This document shows, in pieces, positions 33,282-41,285 of a stretch of DNA of 64,000 bases. The DNA comes from Balneola vulgaris DSM 17893. Lineage in GTDB: Bacteria > Bacteroidota > Rhodothermia > Balneolales > Balneolaceae. Position numbers and translations under genes: made by a program. Position 1 is the stretch's first letter. Every line of letters begins with the position of its first letter. The stretch is from assembly GCF_000375465.1 (NCBI RefSeq), contig NZ_AQXH01000001.1, forward strand, positions 1,570,768 to 1,634,767, written 5' to 3'. The notes below the pieces were generated by a model. It was not told the origin of the DNA, ran no database searches, and saw only the letters and a program-made list of their open reading frames with translations.

Positions 33282-34379
33282 CTACTTCTTAATAAATGGA
33301 GGCCTTGTAATCGTAGCTTCTCCAACTTTCTTACGAATGGCTATTTTAATCGTGTTGCCTTCTTTTGCCATTTCTTTTGGAACATAAGCCATACCTAATC
33401 CCTTACCTAAAGTAATTGACATTGTTCCACTTGTTACTACTCCAATTTCTTCGCCGCTATCGTTTACAATAGCATACCCATGACGTGGGATATTGCGCTC
33501 GTCGTTCATCACAAAACCAACTAATTGGCGTGTGTTACCCTCTTCTTTAATCTTTTGAAGCGCTTCCTTTCCAACAAAATCCCCTTTATCAAATTTGGTA
33601 ATCCAGCCTAACCGAGCTTCCAATGGATGAGTGTCTTTTGTGATATCATTTCCATAGAGTGCAAAACCCATTTCTAGGCGAAGGGTATCTCTTGCTCCAA
33701 GTCCACAAGGCTCGATGCCAAAGTCTTTTCCAGCTTCAAAGATATCATCCCATACTTGTTGAACATCCACCCCTTCAGTTTTGAAGTATAGTTCAAAGCC
33801 TTTTTCACCCGTATAGCCCGTTCCAGAGATAATCATATCTACTCCGGCTAGCTTTCCTGTAGTGAAGGCATAAAAACCTACTTTATCCATTTCTACATCT
33901 GTAAGCGACTGAAGTGCTTGTGCCGCTTTTGGGCCTTGAACCGCCAGAAGTGCATACTCATCCGACTCATTAATGAGCTCGGCATTCATTGTGTTTTGAG
34001 ACGAAATCCAATCAAAGTCTTTGTCTACGTTGGCGCCATTTACCACCAACATGTATTCGTTTTCAGCTAACATATATACGATGAGGTCATCAACAATACC
34101 ACCATCTTCATAGCACATGCATGAATATTGCGCTTTTCCAGGAACTAGTTTAGATGCATCATTCACTGTTACCTTTTGAATAAGATCCATAGCGTGCTCT
34201 CCTTTTACAAAGAACTCCCCCATGTGAGACACATCAAATACACCAACATCATTACGTACTGCTGCATGCTCAATTTTAATCCCTTTATACTGAACCGGCA
34301 TTTCAAATCCGGCAAAATCAACAAGCTTCCCGCCTACTTTTTCGTGAATGGCGTGAAATGGAGTAGTCTTTAGTGTCAT
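33282..34379 (-). CDS. gcvT: Glycine cleavage system T protein (aminomethyltransferase)
   Basis: Transfers the aminomethyl carbon from the lipoylated H protein to tetrahydrofolate, releasing ammonia. The 365-residue protein has the expected VDFAGFEMPVQY, VRNDVGVFDVSHMGEF, a YSCMCYEDGGIVDDLIVY segment with the catalytic Asp region, GYTGEKGFELYF, LGARDTLRLEMGFALYGND and a C-terminal beta domain. I chose ATG at 34377-34379; the TTG two codons earlier is less likely. The other gcv genes are not in this window, and no glycine riboswitch is seen upstream. It heads the run gcvT-comB-ftsK-lolA-flippase. Confidence 0.94.
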   Translation of the reverse strand: MTLKTTPFHAIHEKVGGKLVDFAGFEMPVQYKGIKIEHAAVRNDVGVFDVSHMGEFFVKGEHAMDLIQKVTVNDASKLVPGKAQYSCMCYEDGGIVDDLIVYMLAENEYMLVVNGANVDKDFDWISSQNTMNAELINESDEYALLAVQGPKAAQALQSLTDVEMDKVGFYAFTTGKLAGVDMIISGTGYTGEKGFELYFKTEGVDVQQVWDDIFEAGKDFGIEPCGLGARDTLRLEMGFALYGNDITKDTHPLEARLGWITKFDKGDFVGKEALQKIKEEGNTRQLVGFVMNDERNIPRHGYAIVNDSGEEIGVVTSGTMSITLGKGLGMAYVPKEMAKEGNTIKIAIRKKVGEATITRPPFIKK

Positions 34380-34415
34380 CAGCAATGTTACTTTTTACGT
34401 ATTGATTTCATTTAG

Positions 34416-34443
34416 TTCGCAAAGTTAAACATTTATTCGCAAA
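34416..34443 (-). promoter_or_regulatory. Candidate gcvT promoter with a repeated TTTGCGAA
   Basis: On the minus strand TAACTTTG (34420-34427) matches the TAnnTTTG -7 consensus and gives a leader of about 35 bases before gcvT. The octamer TTTGCGAA (plus strand TTCGCAAA) occurs at 34416-34423 and 34436-34443, exactly 20 bases apart, so one copy overlaps the -7 box and the other supplies a TTTG upstream. The TTTG-to-TA spacing (12 bases) is shorter than the usual 19-21, so the second copy may be an operator rather than the -33 box. Confidence 0.4.
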
Positions 34444-34499
34444 CATCATGCAAAAGCCTTGGTCAATAAATCCACCGAATCTATCTGTATGATTCAATA

Positions 34500-34525
34500 T
34501 TGAAGTTTATTTATTTGTATCTTTG
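34500..34525 (+). promoter_or_regulatory. Candidate promoter of the mrp-like gene
   Basis: TATCTTTG at 34518-34525 matches TAnnTTTG. TTG at 34500-34502 could be a weak -33 element with a short spacer. The predicted leader is about 35 bases. It faces the candidate gcvT promoter in the same 182-base divergent gap. Confidence 0.4.
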
Positions 34526-34567
34526 GCCTCGAATTGAACAATGAAATTGACGACACACTTTTAATTT

Positions 34568-35686
34568 ATGTCTATCAACAAAGAGCAAATCAAGACCGCT
34601 CTTGCTCACGTTTTACACCCCACAGAAAAACAGGATCTTATCTCCCTTGATATGATCCAAGATATCATCATTCAGGACAAGTACATCACCTTTACTTTAG
34701 AGATGCCTGAGAAAAATGATGTACTCGCCAACGACCTAAAGGCTAAGTGCGAAGGGGCCATCAAAAAATTTATTGACGCAGAAGCTATTGTAGATATACA
34801 AGTTGGTATCAATGTGTCGAAACGCAAGAAAGTTGAAGATACCCCTCAACAACAAGCTGAGCCTCAGCAGATACTTCCTGGCGTAAAAAACATCATTGCT
34901 GTAGCCTCTGGTAAAGGCGGAGTAGGTAAGTCTACAATGGCGGTTAATATCGCTTCAGCCCTTGCTAAAACAGGAGCTAAAGTAGGACTCATGGATACCG
35001 ATATCTATGGACCTAGTATTCCTACCATGTTCAATACTTTTGAACGCCCTAACATCACTACCCAAAAGAAATTAATCCCTGTTGAAAAACATGGCATTAA
35101 AATGGTTTCAATGGGCTTTTTAGTAGATGTGAACCAAGCTATAGTTTGGAGAGGGCCAATGGCTACCAGCGCTATTAAACAGTTTATGACAGAAGTGGAA
35201 TGGGGCGAACTCGATTATATGGTATTGGATCTTCCTCCTGGAACAGGAGACATCCAGTTAACCATCGTTCAAACTGTACCTTTGAGTGGGGCCGTTATTG
35301 TATCTACCCCTCAAGTGGTGGCCCTTGATGACGTTCGCAAAGGAGTGGCTATGTTCAAGAAAGTAAATGTACCTGTACTTGGCGTTATTGAGAACATGTC
35401 GTACTTCGTACCACCAGATATGCCTGAAAAGAAATACCATATATTTGGAGAAGGTGGTGCTAAACGCTTAGCTGAAGAGCTTAATGTACCTGTACTTGGT
35501 GAAATCCCATTAGATCAGCCTATTCGTGAAGCGGGCGATAATGGTACACCTATTGTTATTGCAGATGAAGAAGCAGCATCAGCTCAAGCTTTAATTAAAG
35601 CTACTGAAAACATGCAGAATGAACTTACACGTAGAGCTACTGAAGTTAATTCTACGAAGAAGGTGGACATTAAATTCCGTCCATAA
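34568..35686 (+). CDS. Mrp/ApbC-family P-loop ATPase
   Basis: A 372-residue cytosolic ATPase of the family that carries and transfers Fe-S clusters. Residues 1-85 are a MIP18/DUF59 domain, then a linker rich in Gln/Pro, and the Mrp ATPase core with the deviant Walker A SGKGGVGKS at 114-122, VGLMDTDIYGPSIP near 138-151, VWRGPMA near 196-202, and LDLPPGTGD near 222-230. The usual CxxC that bridges a cluster in ENMSYF-x-C-P-x-C is absent: this protein reads ENMSYFVPPDMPEKKY, and its only cysteine is Cys61 in the DUF59 domain. Cluster binding as in E. coli Mrp is therefore doubtful. A terminator follows at 35707-35741. Confidence 0.88.
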   Translation: MSINKEQIKTALAHVLHPTEKQDLISLDMIQDIIIQDKYITFTLEMPEKNDVLANDLKAKCEGAIKKFIDAEAIVDIQVGINVSKRKKVEDTPQQQAEPQQILPGVKNIIAVASGKGGVGKSTMAVNIASALAKTGAKVGLMDTDIYGPSIPTMFNTFERPNITTQKKLIPVEKHGIKMVSMGFLVDVNQAIVWRGPMATSAIKQFMTEVEWGELDYMVLDLPPGTGDIQLTIVQTVPLSGAVIVSTPQVVALDDVRKGVAMFKKVNVPVLGVIENMSYFVPPDMPEKKYHIFGEGGAKRLAEELNVPVLGEIPLDQPIREAGDNGTPIVIADEEAASAQALIKATENMQNELTRRATEVNSTKKVDIKFRP

Positions 35687-35706
35687 TTCAACCTTGTTCA
35701 AATAGA

Positions 35707-35741
35707 AGTGCCACTGTCTATTTGATAGTGGCACTTTTTTT
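35707..35741 (+). terminator. Terminator after the mrp-like gene
   Basis: AGTGCCACT (35707-35715) pairs perfectly with AGTGGCACT (35727-35735) over an eleven-base loop and is followed by six or more T. Confidence 0.92.
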
Positions 35742-35777
35742 ATATCCTTAAATCACCATTTACTCTAATCTAAAACC

Positions 35778-36383
35778 ATGACTTTAATTTCTGCACTCGA
35801 TATAATCGGTACCTTCGTGTTTGCAATTTCTGGAATTCGCATGGCCGCTCGTAAAGACATGGACATTTTCGGAGCTGCAGTGGTTGGCTTCGCCACGGCA
35901 ATTGGTGGGGGTACAATGCGTGATATTTTATTAGACAGCCACCCCATTACTTGGATAGCCGACATCACCTACCCCATTGTAATACTTTCAGCAATCCCTT
36001 TTACTTTCTTGATTCGAAACCGATTCAATAGTATCACCAAGCCACTCTTTATTTTTGATACTATAGGGATCGCGCTATTCACTATCAGTGGTATGGAGAA
36101 AGCTTTGAGTTTTGGCTTAAACCCCTTTATGGCTGGAGTTATGGGCATGACCTCTGCGGTGGTTGGTGGGGTTATTCGTGATGTGCTCTGCCGTGAAGTA
36201 CCACTAATATTCAGAGAAGAAATCTATGCCACGGCATGTTTGATGGGAGCTTTAACCTTCTACTTGGGCATCTATTTTGAAGTCCCTGAAAACGTAAACT
36301 ACATCATCACTACAGCTTGTATAGTTGGAATTAGAGTTGCTGCCATTCGGTACAAACTAGCCCTTCCAAAAATGAAGGCATAA
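35778..36383 (+). CDS. TRIC/UPF0126 cation channel family protein (YadS-like)
   Basis: A 201-residue inner-membrane protein made of two repeats of three helices each plus a seventh helix. The repeats share a Gly-rich kinked motif: GGGTMRDILL near residue 43-52 and VVGGVIRDVLC near 126-136. Prokaryotic TRIC proteins form trimeric monovalent-cation channels. It has its own short transcription unit between two terminators. Confidence 0.9.
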   Translation: MTLISALDIIGTFVFAISGIRMAARKDMDIFGAAVVGFATAIGGGTMRDILLDSHPITWIADITYPIVILSAIPFTFLIRNRFNSITKPLFIFDTIGIALFTISGMEKALSFGLNPFMAGVMGMTSAVVGGVIRDVLCREVPLIFREEIYATACLMGALTFYLGIYFEVPENVNYIITTACIVGIRVAAIRYKLALPKMKA

Positions 36384-36420
36384 AAAAAGCCGGAGAGTAA
36401 AAATCACTCCCCGGCTTTAT
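36382..36420. terminator. Bidirectional terminator between TRIC and susD genes
   Basis: AAAGCCGG (36386-36393) pairs with CCGGCTTT (36411-36418), with an inner GAGT/ACTC extension. The A-run at 36382-36388 gives a T-run on the minus strand, ending the susCD transcript; the plus strand tail is a shorter TTTAT. Confidence 0.85.
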
Positions 36421-36458
36421 GTTATCCTATCTATCTAACTATCAATTAGAGATAATCT

Positions 36459-37862
36459 TTAATTTGCCTTCCAGGCATCATTTTGTTCTAGATTCGGGTT
36501 AGCGTCAATGTCTCTAGAAGGAATTGGGAATACCATGCGATCTGGATCAGCAAGCGAAACAGGGTTACTGTTCTCACGCTCTACATTAGTAAGTACAGTA
36601 ATTGCACGCCCTGTTCTTACTAGATCATACCATCTGTGGCCTTCCATCATAAACTCAATGCCTCTTTCGAGTTCAATTGCGTTTAGTACTTCTTGCTGAG
36701 TATCAACACCTGTTCCAGTTGTATCAGCTAAACCAGCACGGTTTCTGATTTCATTGAGATCGTCTAAAGCCCCTACTAAATCCATAGGAGTTTTACGAGC
36801 TCTCGCTTCCGCTCTGTTTAGGTACATTTCAGCTAAACGAATAATCTGGATGTTATCATCTCCACCTGACTTTGAATACTTAGTTGGGTAGTAAACACCA
36901 ACATTTGAATCAAAACCGATTAACTCACCGCGCTCATCAGCGCCACGAGCTAATACCATGTTAGCATAATCAGTATGAAGAGCGATATCACCACGACCAC
37001 CACGGCTAGATGGGAAGTACCATCCTCTAATACCGTTGCCATCTGTAGTGTTGTACTGCAATTCAAAGATCGCTTCTGAGGTATTTTCGTTTGTGAAAAT
37101 ATCAGCGAAGTTTTCTACTAGTTCGAAACTGTAGTTATCGATTACATCGGTAGCTAAATCTTCAGCTGTAGTGAAATCTTCTAAGTAAAGTGCTAAACGT
37201 GCTTGAAGTGCTATAACTGCTGGCTCTGATACTCTACCTGGAGTTGAAAATCCAGAAAGTAGTGAAGCCGCTTGAGTTAAATCAGCATCAACTTGAGCAT
37301 AGGAATCTGCAATCGTAGCTCTACTTGGGAAGCTATTCTCATCAATTTGACGAGATGGCTCTAGTACTAAAGGCACACCTAAAGTACCTGCAACGCCTGG
37401 AACGCCACCAAAGGTACGAGTAAGATCAAAGTACGCTAAAGCACGAATAAAGTATGCTTGCCCTAGGATCTCATCTTTTACTGCATCCGATGCATCACTC
37501 AATGAAGGCACATCTGCGATTAAGTTATTTGCGTGATTAACCGTTTGGTATAACTGAAACCATAGGTTTCTGTTTTCCAAGTTACCCGCCGAGGTTACAA
37601 AAGTATCCATCTCACGATAGAAATCCCATGTACCAACACTCTGAGAAATGTCGGAAGTGACATCACTCATAATTTGAATGTTATCGCCGTAGTAGTTACC
37701 ACTTTGAAGTTGATCGTACAGGCCGTTTAATGCGGCTTCTGCACTTTTCTGGTCTCGAATAGCGATGTCTTCTGAGATAGCTGTTTGTGGAGATTGATCC
37801 AGAACATCACACCCAGTCGCTATCAATACGACAAGAACTATATATAATTTTGAAAGTTTCAT
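36459..37862 (-). CDS. RagB/SusD-family outer-membrane nutrient-binding lipoprotein
   Basis: A 467-residue lipoprotein (lipobox ATGC, cysteine near 18) that caps the SusC channel on the cell surface. SusD marks include ISEDIAIRDQKSAEAALNGLYDQLQ near the start, a helical TPR-like core (GQAYFIRALAYFDLTRTFGGVP), IIRLAEMYLNRAEARAR near 335, and the C-terminal ERGIEFMMEGHRWYDLVRTGR near 405-425. The start is 19 bases after the susC stop. The transported substrate cannot be deduced: no glycoside hydrolase, peptidase or regulator is adjacent. Confidence 0.93.
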   Translation of the reverse strand: MKLSKLYIVLVVLIATGCDVLDQSPQTAISEDIAIRDQKSAEAALNGLYDQLQSGNYYGDNIQIMSDVTSDISQSVGTWDFYREMDTFVTSAGNLENRNLWFQLYQTVNHANNLIADVPSLSDASDAVKDEILGQAYFIRALAYFDLTRTFGGVPGVAGTLGVPLVLEPSRQIDENSFPSRATIADSYAQVDADLTQAASLLSGFSTPGRVSEPAVIALQARLALYLEDFTTAEDLATDVIDNYSFELVENFADIFTNENTSEAIFELQYNTTDGNGIRGWYFPSSRGGRGDIALHTDYANMVLARGADERGELIGFDSNVGVYYPTKYSKSGGDDNIQIIRLAEMYLNRAEARARKTPMDLVGALDDLNEIRNRAGLADTTGTGVDTQQEVLNAIELERGIEFMMEGHRWYDLVRTGRAITVLTNVERENSNPVSLADPDRMVFPIPSRDIDANPNLEQNDAWKAN

Positions 37863-37881
37863 AATCTTAAATGGTTTTCAA

Positions 37882-40800
37882 TTAAAATGTGATGTTAATA
37901 CCGCCCATAACAGAACGCGACTGAGGAATTGTATAGAATTCAATACCTCTAGTTAGCGCTGTAGAAGCTGTAGCTGTTACTTCTGGATCTAGCCCAGAGT
38001 ACTTAGTAAAGGTTAGCAAGTTCTGACCCGTTACGTATAAACGAACTCTTGAAATCCCAACACCCATATCGGTTAAGAATTCAGCTGGCACATTGTAGCC
38101 AAGAGTTACATTCTTCAAACGTAGGTAAGAACCGTCTTCCACAAATCGCGATGGACGTAAGTTACCAGCGTAGTTAGCGCTTTCCATTTTTGGAACCATC
38201 GTTACATCACCTGGTTGCTGCCATCTATCAAGCTGTGTTCTTAAGAAACTTGTGTTTCTTGCCCCACCATGCTCTTGGAAGAATCGACTCCAGTGAAGCT
38301 GCTTGTTACCGTAGCTATACTGGAAGAACACAGATAAATCGAAGTTCTTATAGTTGAAGTTGTTTGTGAATCCACCGAAGAAATCAGGGTTTGCATCACC
38401 AACAATCTTACGGTCAACATTCGGGTTGAAAGTACCATCGCCATCCACATCCGTAAAGATAGGAGCACCCGTTTGAGGGTCTACACCAATTTGCTCATGG
38501 AAATAGAACGAATACATTGGGAAACCTTCCTGGTAACGGTAGATATCACGGTTGTATACGTTAAACGGAGCAGCAAGCTTTAGAATCTTATTTCTGTTAC
38601 CTGCAATGTTGAAGTTAACATCCCAGCTAAAGTCTTGGTCTTGGATGATGTCGGCTGTAATACCTAATTCCATACCTTTGTTTTCTAGCTCACCGAAGTT
38701 CTGTACTAATTCGTTAAATCCTGTACTCATTGGTACTGGTACCGCAAGTAGTAGATCCTTCGTTAACTTCTCGTAGTAATCGAAGTGAACCGTCACTTTT
38801 TCATCTAAGATTGTTAAATCGAATCCAACATCAAGCTGGTTGGTTGTTTCCCACTTAAGATCAGGGTTAGATAACTGAACAGGAGTTGTTCCTGGCGAGT
38901 CGGTATAACTTGCACCGCCCCATAGGCCTTGTGCTTGGAAGTTTCCGATACCACCTTGGTTACCGGTTACACCGTAACTAACACGAAGTTTTAAGCTGTT
39001 GATGCTTTCAAAGTCAAAGAAATCTTCTTCTGAGATAACCCAACCTAGTGCCATCGATGGGAATGTACCCCAACGGTTGTTCTTACCGAAACGAGATGAA
39101 CCATCACGACGAACAGTTACCGTAGCTAAGTACTTCTGATCGTAATCGTACTGAACACGACCGAAGAATGAAAGAATACCCCAGCTTGTACCCGTTGAAG
39201 ATGAAGTTTGTACAGCCGCATCAGTAATACGACGGAAGTCGTTACTTGGGAACTGCTGACCTGTTGCTGTAGTGCGCTCAAATTCTGACTCTTGTACCGA
39301 TGTACCTACTACCGTACTGAAGTTGTGTAGGTCAAAGCTTGTTGAGTAGTTAAGAGTATTTTCACCAGTGAATGTTCTGTTTACAGCCACACTAGAAAGT
39401 GCGTTACCGTTTACAGCAGCACCGTTGTTAGTAAAGGTGTTGTCGTAACGATCTTCTTTGATAATGTTGTTATCAAAACTCCAGCTACTTTTAAAAGTTA
39501 AGCCTGGTTGGAAGTCGTACTGTACGAAAGCGTTTCCGATGAAACGGCTTACATTCATATCAAAATCGATTTCAGTAGCTGCTGCCACTGGGTTCTCAAA
39601 GATACTGAACTTCGTGTATGAACCGTCGTTCTGGTACACTGGAATGTTTGGAGGTAAGAAGTACACACCACCAAGAATACCAGTAATGTTATCATTGTTA
39701 CGAGCACGGTTTCTTGATGAGTATGAGTAAATCATACTAGTACCGAACGAAAGCTTTTCGTTGATATCTAAATCCAAGTTTACACGAGCTGAACTTCTCT
39801 CAAATTTCGTTGGCTTCACAACACCTTCTTGGCTGAAGTTAGAACCTGAAATCGCATAACGAACGTTTTCGTTACCACCAATGAAGTCTACATCGTAGTT
39901 TCTGATAGTACCCGTTCTGAATACCGTATCCGCCCAATCTGTATCAATAGCATTTGCTGGGTTTGCATATGGTTCAGTCTTTCCGTTATTACGAGCTGCC
40001 TCATTCATTAACATTTCAAACTCAGGACCTGAAACTAGATCTGGCATTTTAACAGGTTCATCAAAACCGTAGTAGGTGCTGAATTTTACTGTTGGCTCTG
40101 AGTTGTTACCACGCTTTGTTGTGATAAGGACAACACCATTTGCTGCACGAGCACCATAAATAGCTGTAGCTGAGGCATCTTTAAGTATCTCAACAGACTC
40201 AATATCGGTAGGATCTAAATCAGCAATAGCACTTGTAGTACCACCACCAGTTCCTAAACCGAAACTTCCTGTTTCGATCGGCACACCATCAACAACATAA
40301 AGAGGGTCACTTCCACCTGAAATAGAGGTAGTACCACGAATCTTTACGAATACACCGCCACCTGGAGTACCAGAGTTGGAGCTAATTTGAACACCGGCTG
40401 CTCTACCTTGTAGAAGCTGATCGGTACCGGCTGCCGCCACATTTTGAATTTCTTCAGCGCTTACAGATGTTACAGAACCTGTAATCGTCTTTTTACTTTG
40501 CTTACCATAACCAATAACTACTAGGTCACCAAGCATCATGGTGTCTTCTTCTAGTTGTACATTGATTGTGTTTCGTCCCGAAACTGGAATTTCTTGCCTA
40601 ATAAAACCTAGGTAAGAAAAAATTAAAACCGCATTTGGCCCTGAAATTTCTAATTCATACGAACCATCTATTCCCGTAGTAGTTCCTGTAGTTGTTCCTT
40701 TTTCTTGGACATTCGCTCCTGTAAGTGTACTTCCATCAGTTGCGGAGGTAATAGTACCTCGAACTGTGAACTGTGCAAACAATTCCGAAACCGGAAGCAT

Positions 40801-40899
40801 TGTCACAATAAAAGTGAGCCCTAATACCAAGCCCCCCTTTATGCACTTACTAGGAATTCCATGCCGTAATCCCAATATAGATAACAATTTATCCTTCAT
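37882..40899 (-). CDS. SusC/RagA-family TonB-linked outer-membrane channel
   Basis: A 1005-residue TonB-dependent importer. After an unusually long start and signal segment (about 1-42, ELFAQ) there is a carboxypeptidase-regulatory-like domain (about 44-115, FTVRGTITSATDGSTLTGANV), then a plug (VVIGYGKQSKKTITGSVTSV, DQLLQGRAAGVQI, PLYVVDGVPI, SATAIYGARAANGVVLITTKRG) and a 22-strand barrel ending in GGINITF. It pairs with the SusD gene 19 bases downstream. Energy must come from a TonB system such as the one at 22661-24610. The upstream gap carries the 13-base leader shared with the BNR gene and two inverted repeats. Confidence 0.95.
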   Translation of the reverse strand: MKDKLLSILGLRHGIPSKCIKGGLVLGLTFIVTMLPVSELFAQFTVRGTITSATDGSTLTGANVQEKGTTTGTTTGIDGSYELEISGPNAVLIFSYLGFIRQEIPVSGRNTINVQLEEDTMMLGDLVVIGYGKQSKKTITGSVTSVSAEEIQNVAAAGTDQLLQGRAAGVQISSNSGTPGGGVFVKIRGTTSISGGSDPLYVVDGVPIETGSFGLGTGGGTTSAIADLDPTDIESVEILKDASATAIYGARAANGVVLITTKRGNNSEPTVKFSTYYGFDEPVKMPDLVSGPEFEMLMNEAARNNGKTEPYANPANAIDTDWADTVFRTGTIRNYDVDFIGGNENVRYAISGSNFSQEGVVKPTKFERSSARVNLDLDINEKLSFGTSMIYSYSSRNRARNNDNITGILGGVYFLPPNIPVYQNDGSYTKFSIFENPVAAATEIDFDMNVSRFIGNAFVQYDFQPGLTFKSSWSFDNNIIKEDRYDNTFTNNGAAVNGNALSSVAVNRTFTGENTLNYSTSFDLHNFSTVVGTSVQESEFERTTATGQQFPSNDFRRITDAAVQTSSSTGTSWGILSFFGRVQYDYDQKYLATVTVRRDGSSRFGKNNRWGTFPSMALGWVISEEDFFDFESINSLKLRVSYGVTGNQGGIGNFQAQGLWGGASYTDSPGTTPVQLSNPDLKWETTNQLDVGFDLTILDEKVTVHFDYYEKLTKDLLLAVPVPMSTGFNELVQNFGELENKGMELGITADIIQDQDFSWDVNFNIAGNRNKILKLAAPFNVYNRDIYRYQEGFPMYSFYFHEQIGVDPQTGAPIFTDVDGDGTFNPNVDRKIVGDANPDFFGGFTNNFNYKNFDLSVFFQYSYGNKQLHWSRFFQEHGGARNTSFLRTQLDRWQQPGDVTMVPKMESANYAGNLRPSRFVEDGSYLRLKNVTLGYNVPAEFLTDMGVGISRVRLYVTGQNLLTFTKYSGLDPEVTATASTALTRGIEFYTIPQSRSVMGGINITF

Positions 40900-41285
40900 T
40901 TTAGCATTCCTTTAGTTAGTTAATGATAGTAGAATACACTTCGGGTCTTATACATCCCAACAGCCAAATATCGTAGTCCCTTAATAAACAAATGGATATT
41001 TAAAAAATGCTGTTTTATATAACCCCTGAAATGTGCATCAACCCAAGTAAGCCTTTAAAAATTTTTGATGTTGTAAATAGTTATTAAAGCCAAAAAATTA
41101 ACACACTATTATGGAAGTGTTAACCTTGTTAAAATAACTAACAGTTTTTCAGAGGTTTATAGAAGAGTGCTAAAATAGAGCACACCCATTAAAAGTGATT
41201 TAAAGGGTGTTTCTAAACCGTTTTTGAAAATTTTACTGTGCGTAAATTTTACACAATTTTTGACTTCGATTTGATAAAGTGGCTC
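40900..41285. other. 386-base gap upstream of susC
   Basis: The longest gene-free stretch in the window. It holds the 13-base leader CTTTAGTTAGTTA at 40910-40922 and two inverted repeats: TTAACAC (41098-41104) with GTGTTAA (41117-41123), and ACACCC..TTAAA (41182-41193) with TTTAA..GGGTGT (41199-41210). The second may help end the symporter transcript, but its T-run is poor. I see no small ORF with support, no RNA gene and no TAnnTTTG box on the susC strand. The length suggests regulated expression of susCD. Confidence 0.5.
40910..40922 (-). promoter_or_regulatory. Second copy of the 13-base leader element
   Basis: Identical to 21022-21034. On the minus strand it reads TAACTAACTAAAG and continues GAATGC to the susC ATG, so AAAGGA can serve as ribosome binding site 11-12 bases from the start. 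Confidence 0.45.

Noticed and set aside
34380..34567. Glycine riboswitch upstream of gcvT
   Set aside because: The gap lacks the conserved GGAGAG-type cores and tandem aptamer fold; only promoter-like boxes and a short direct repeat are present.
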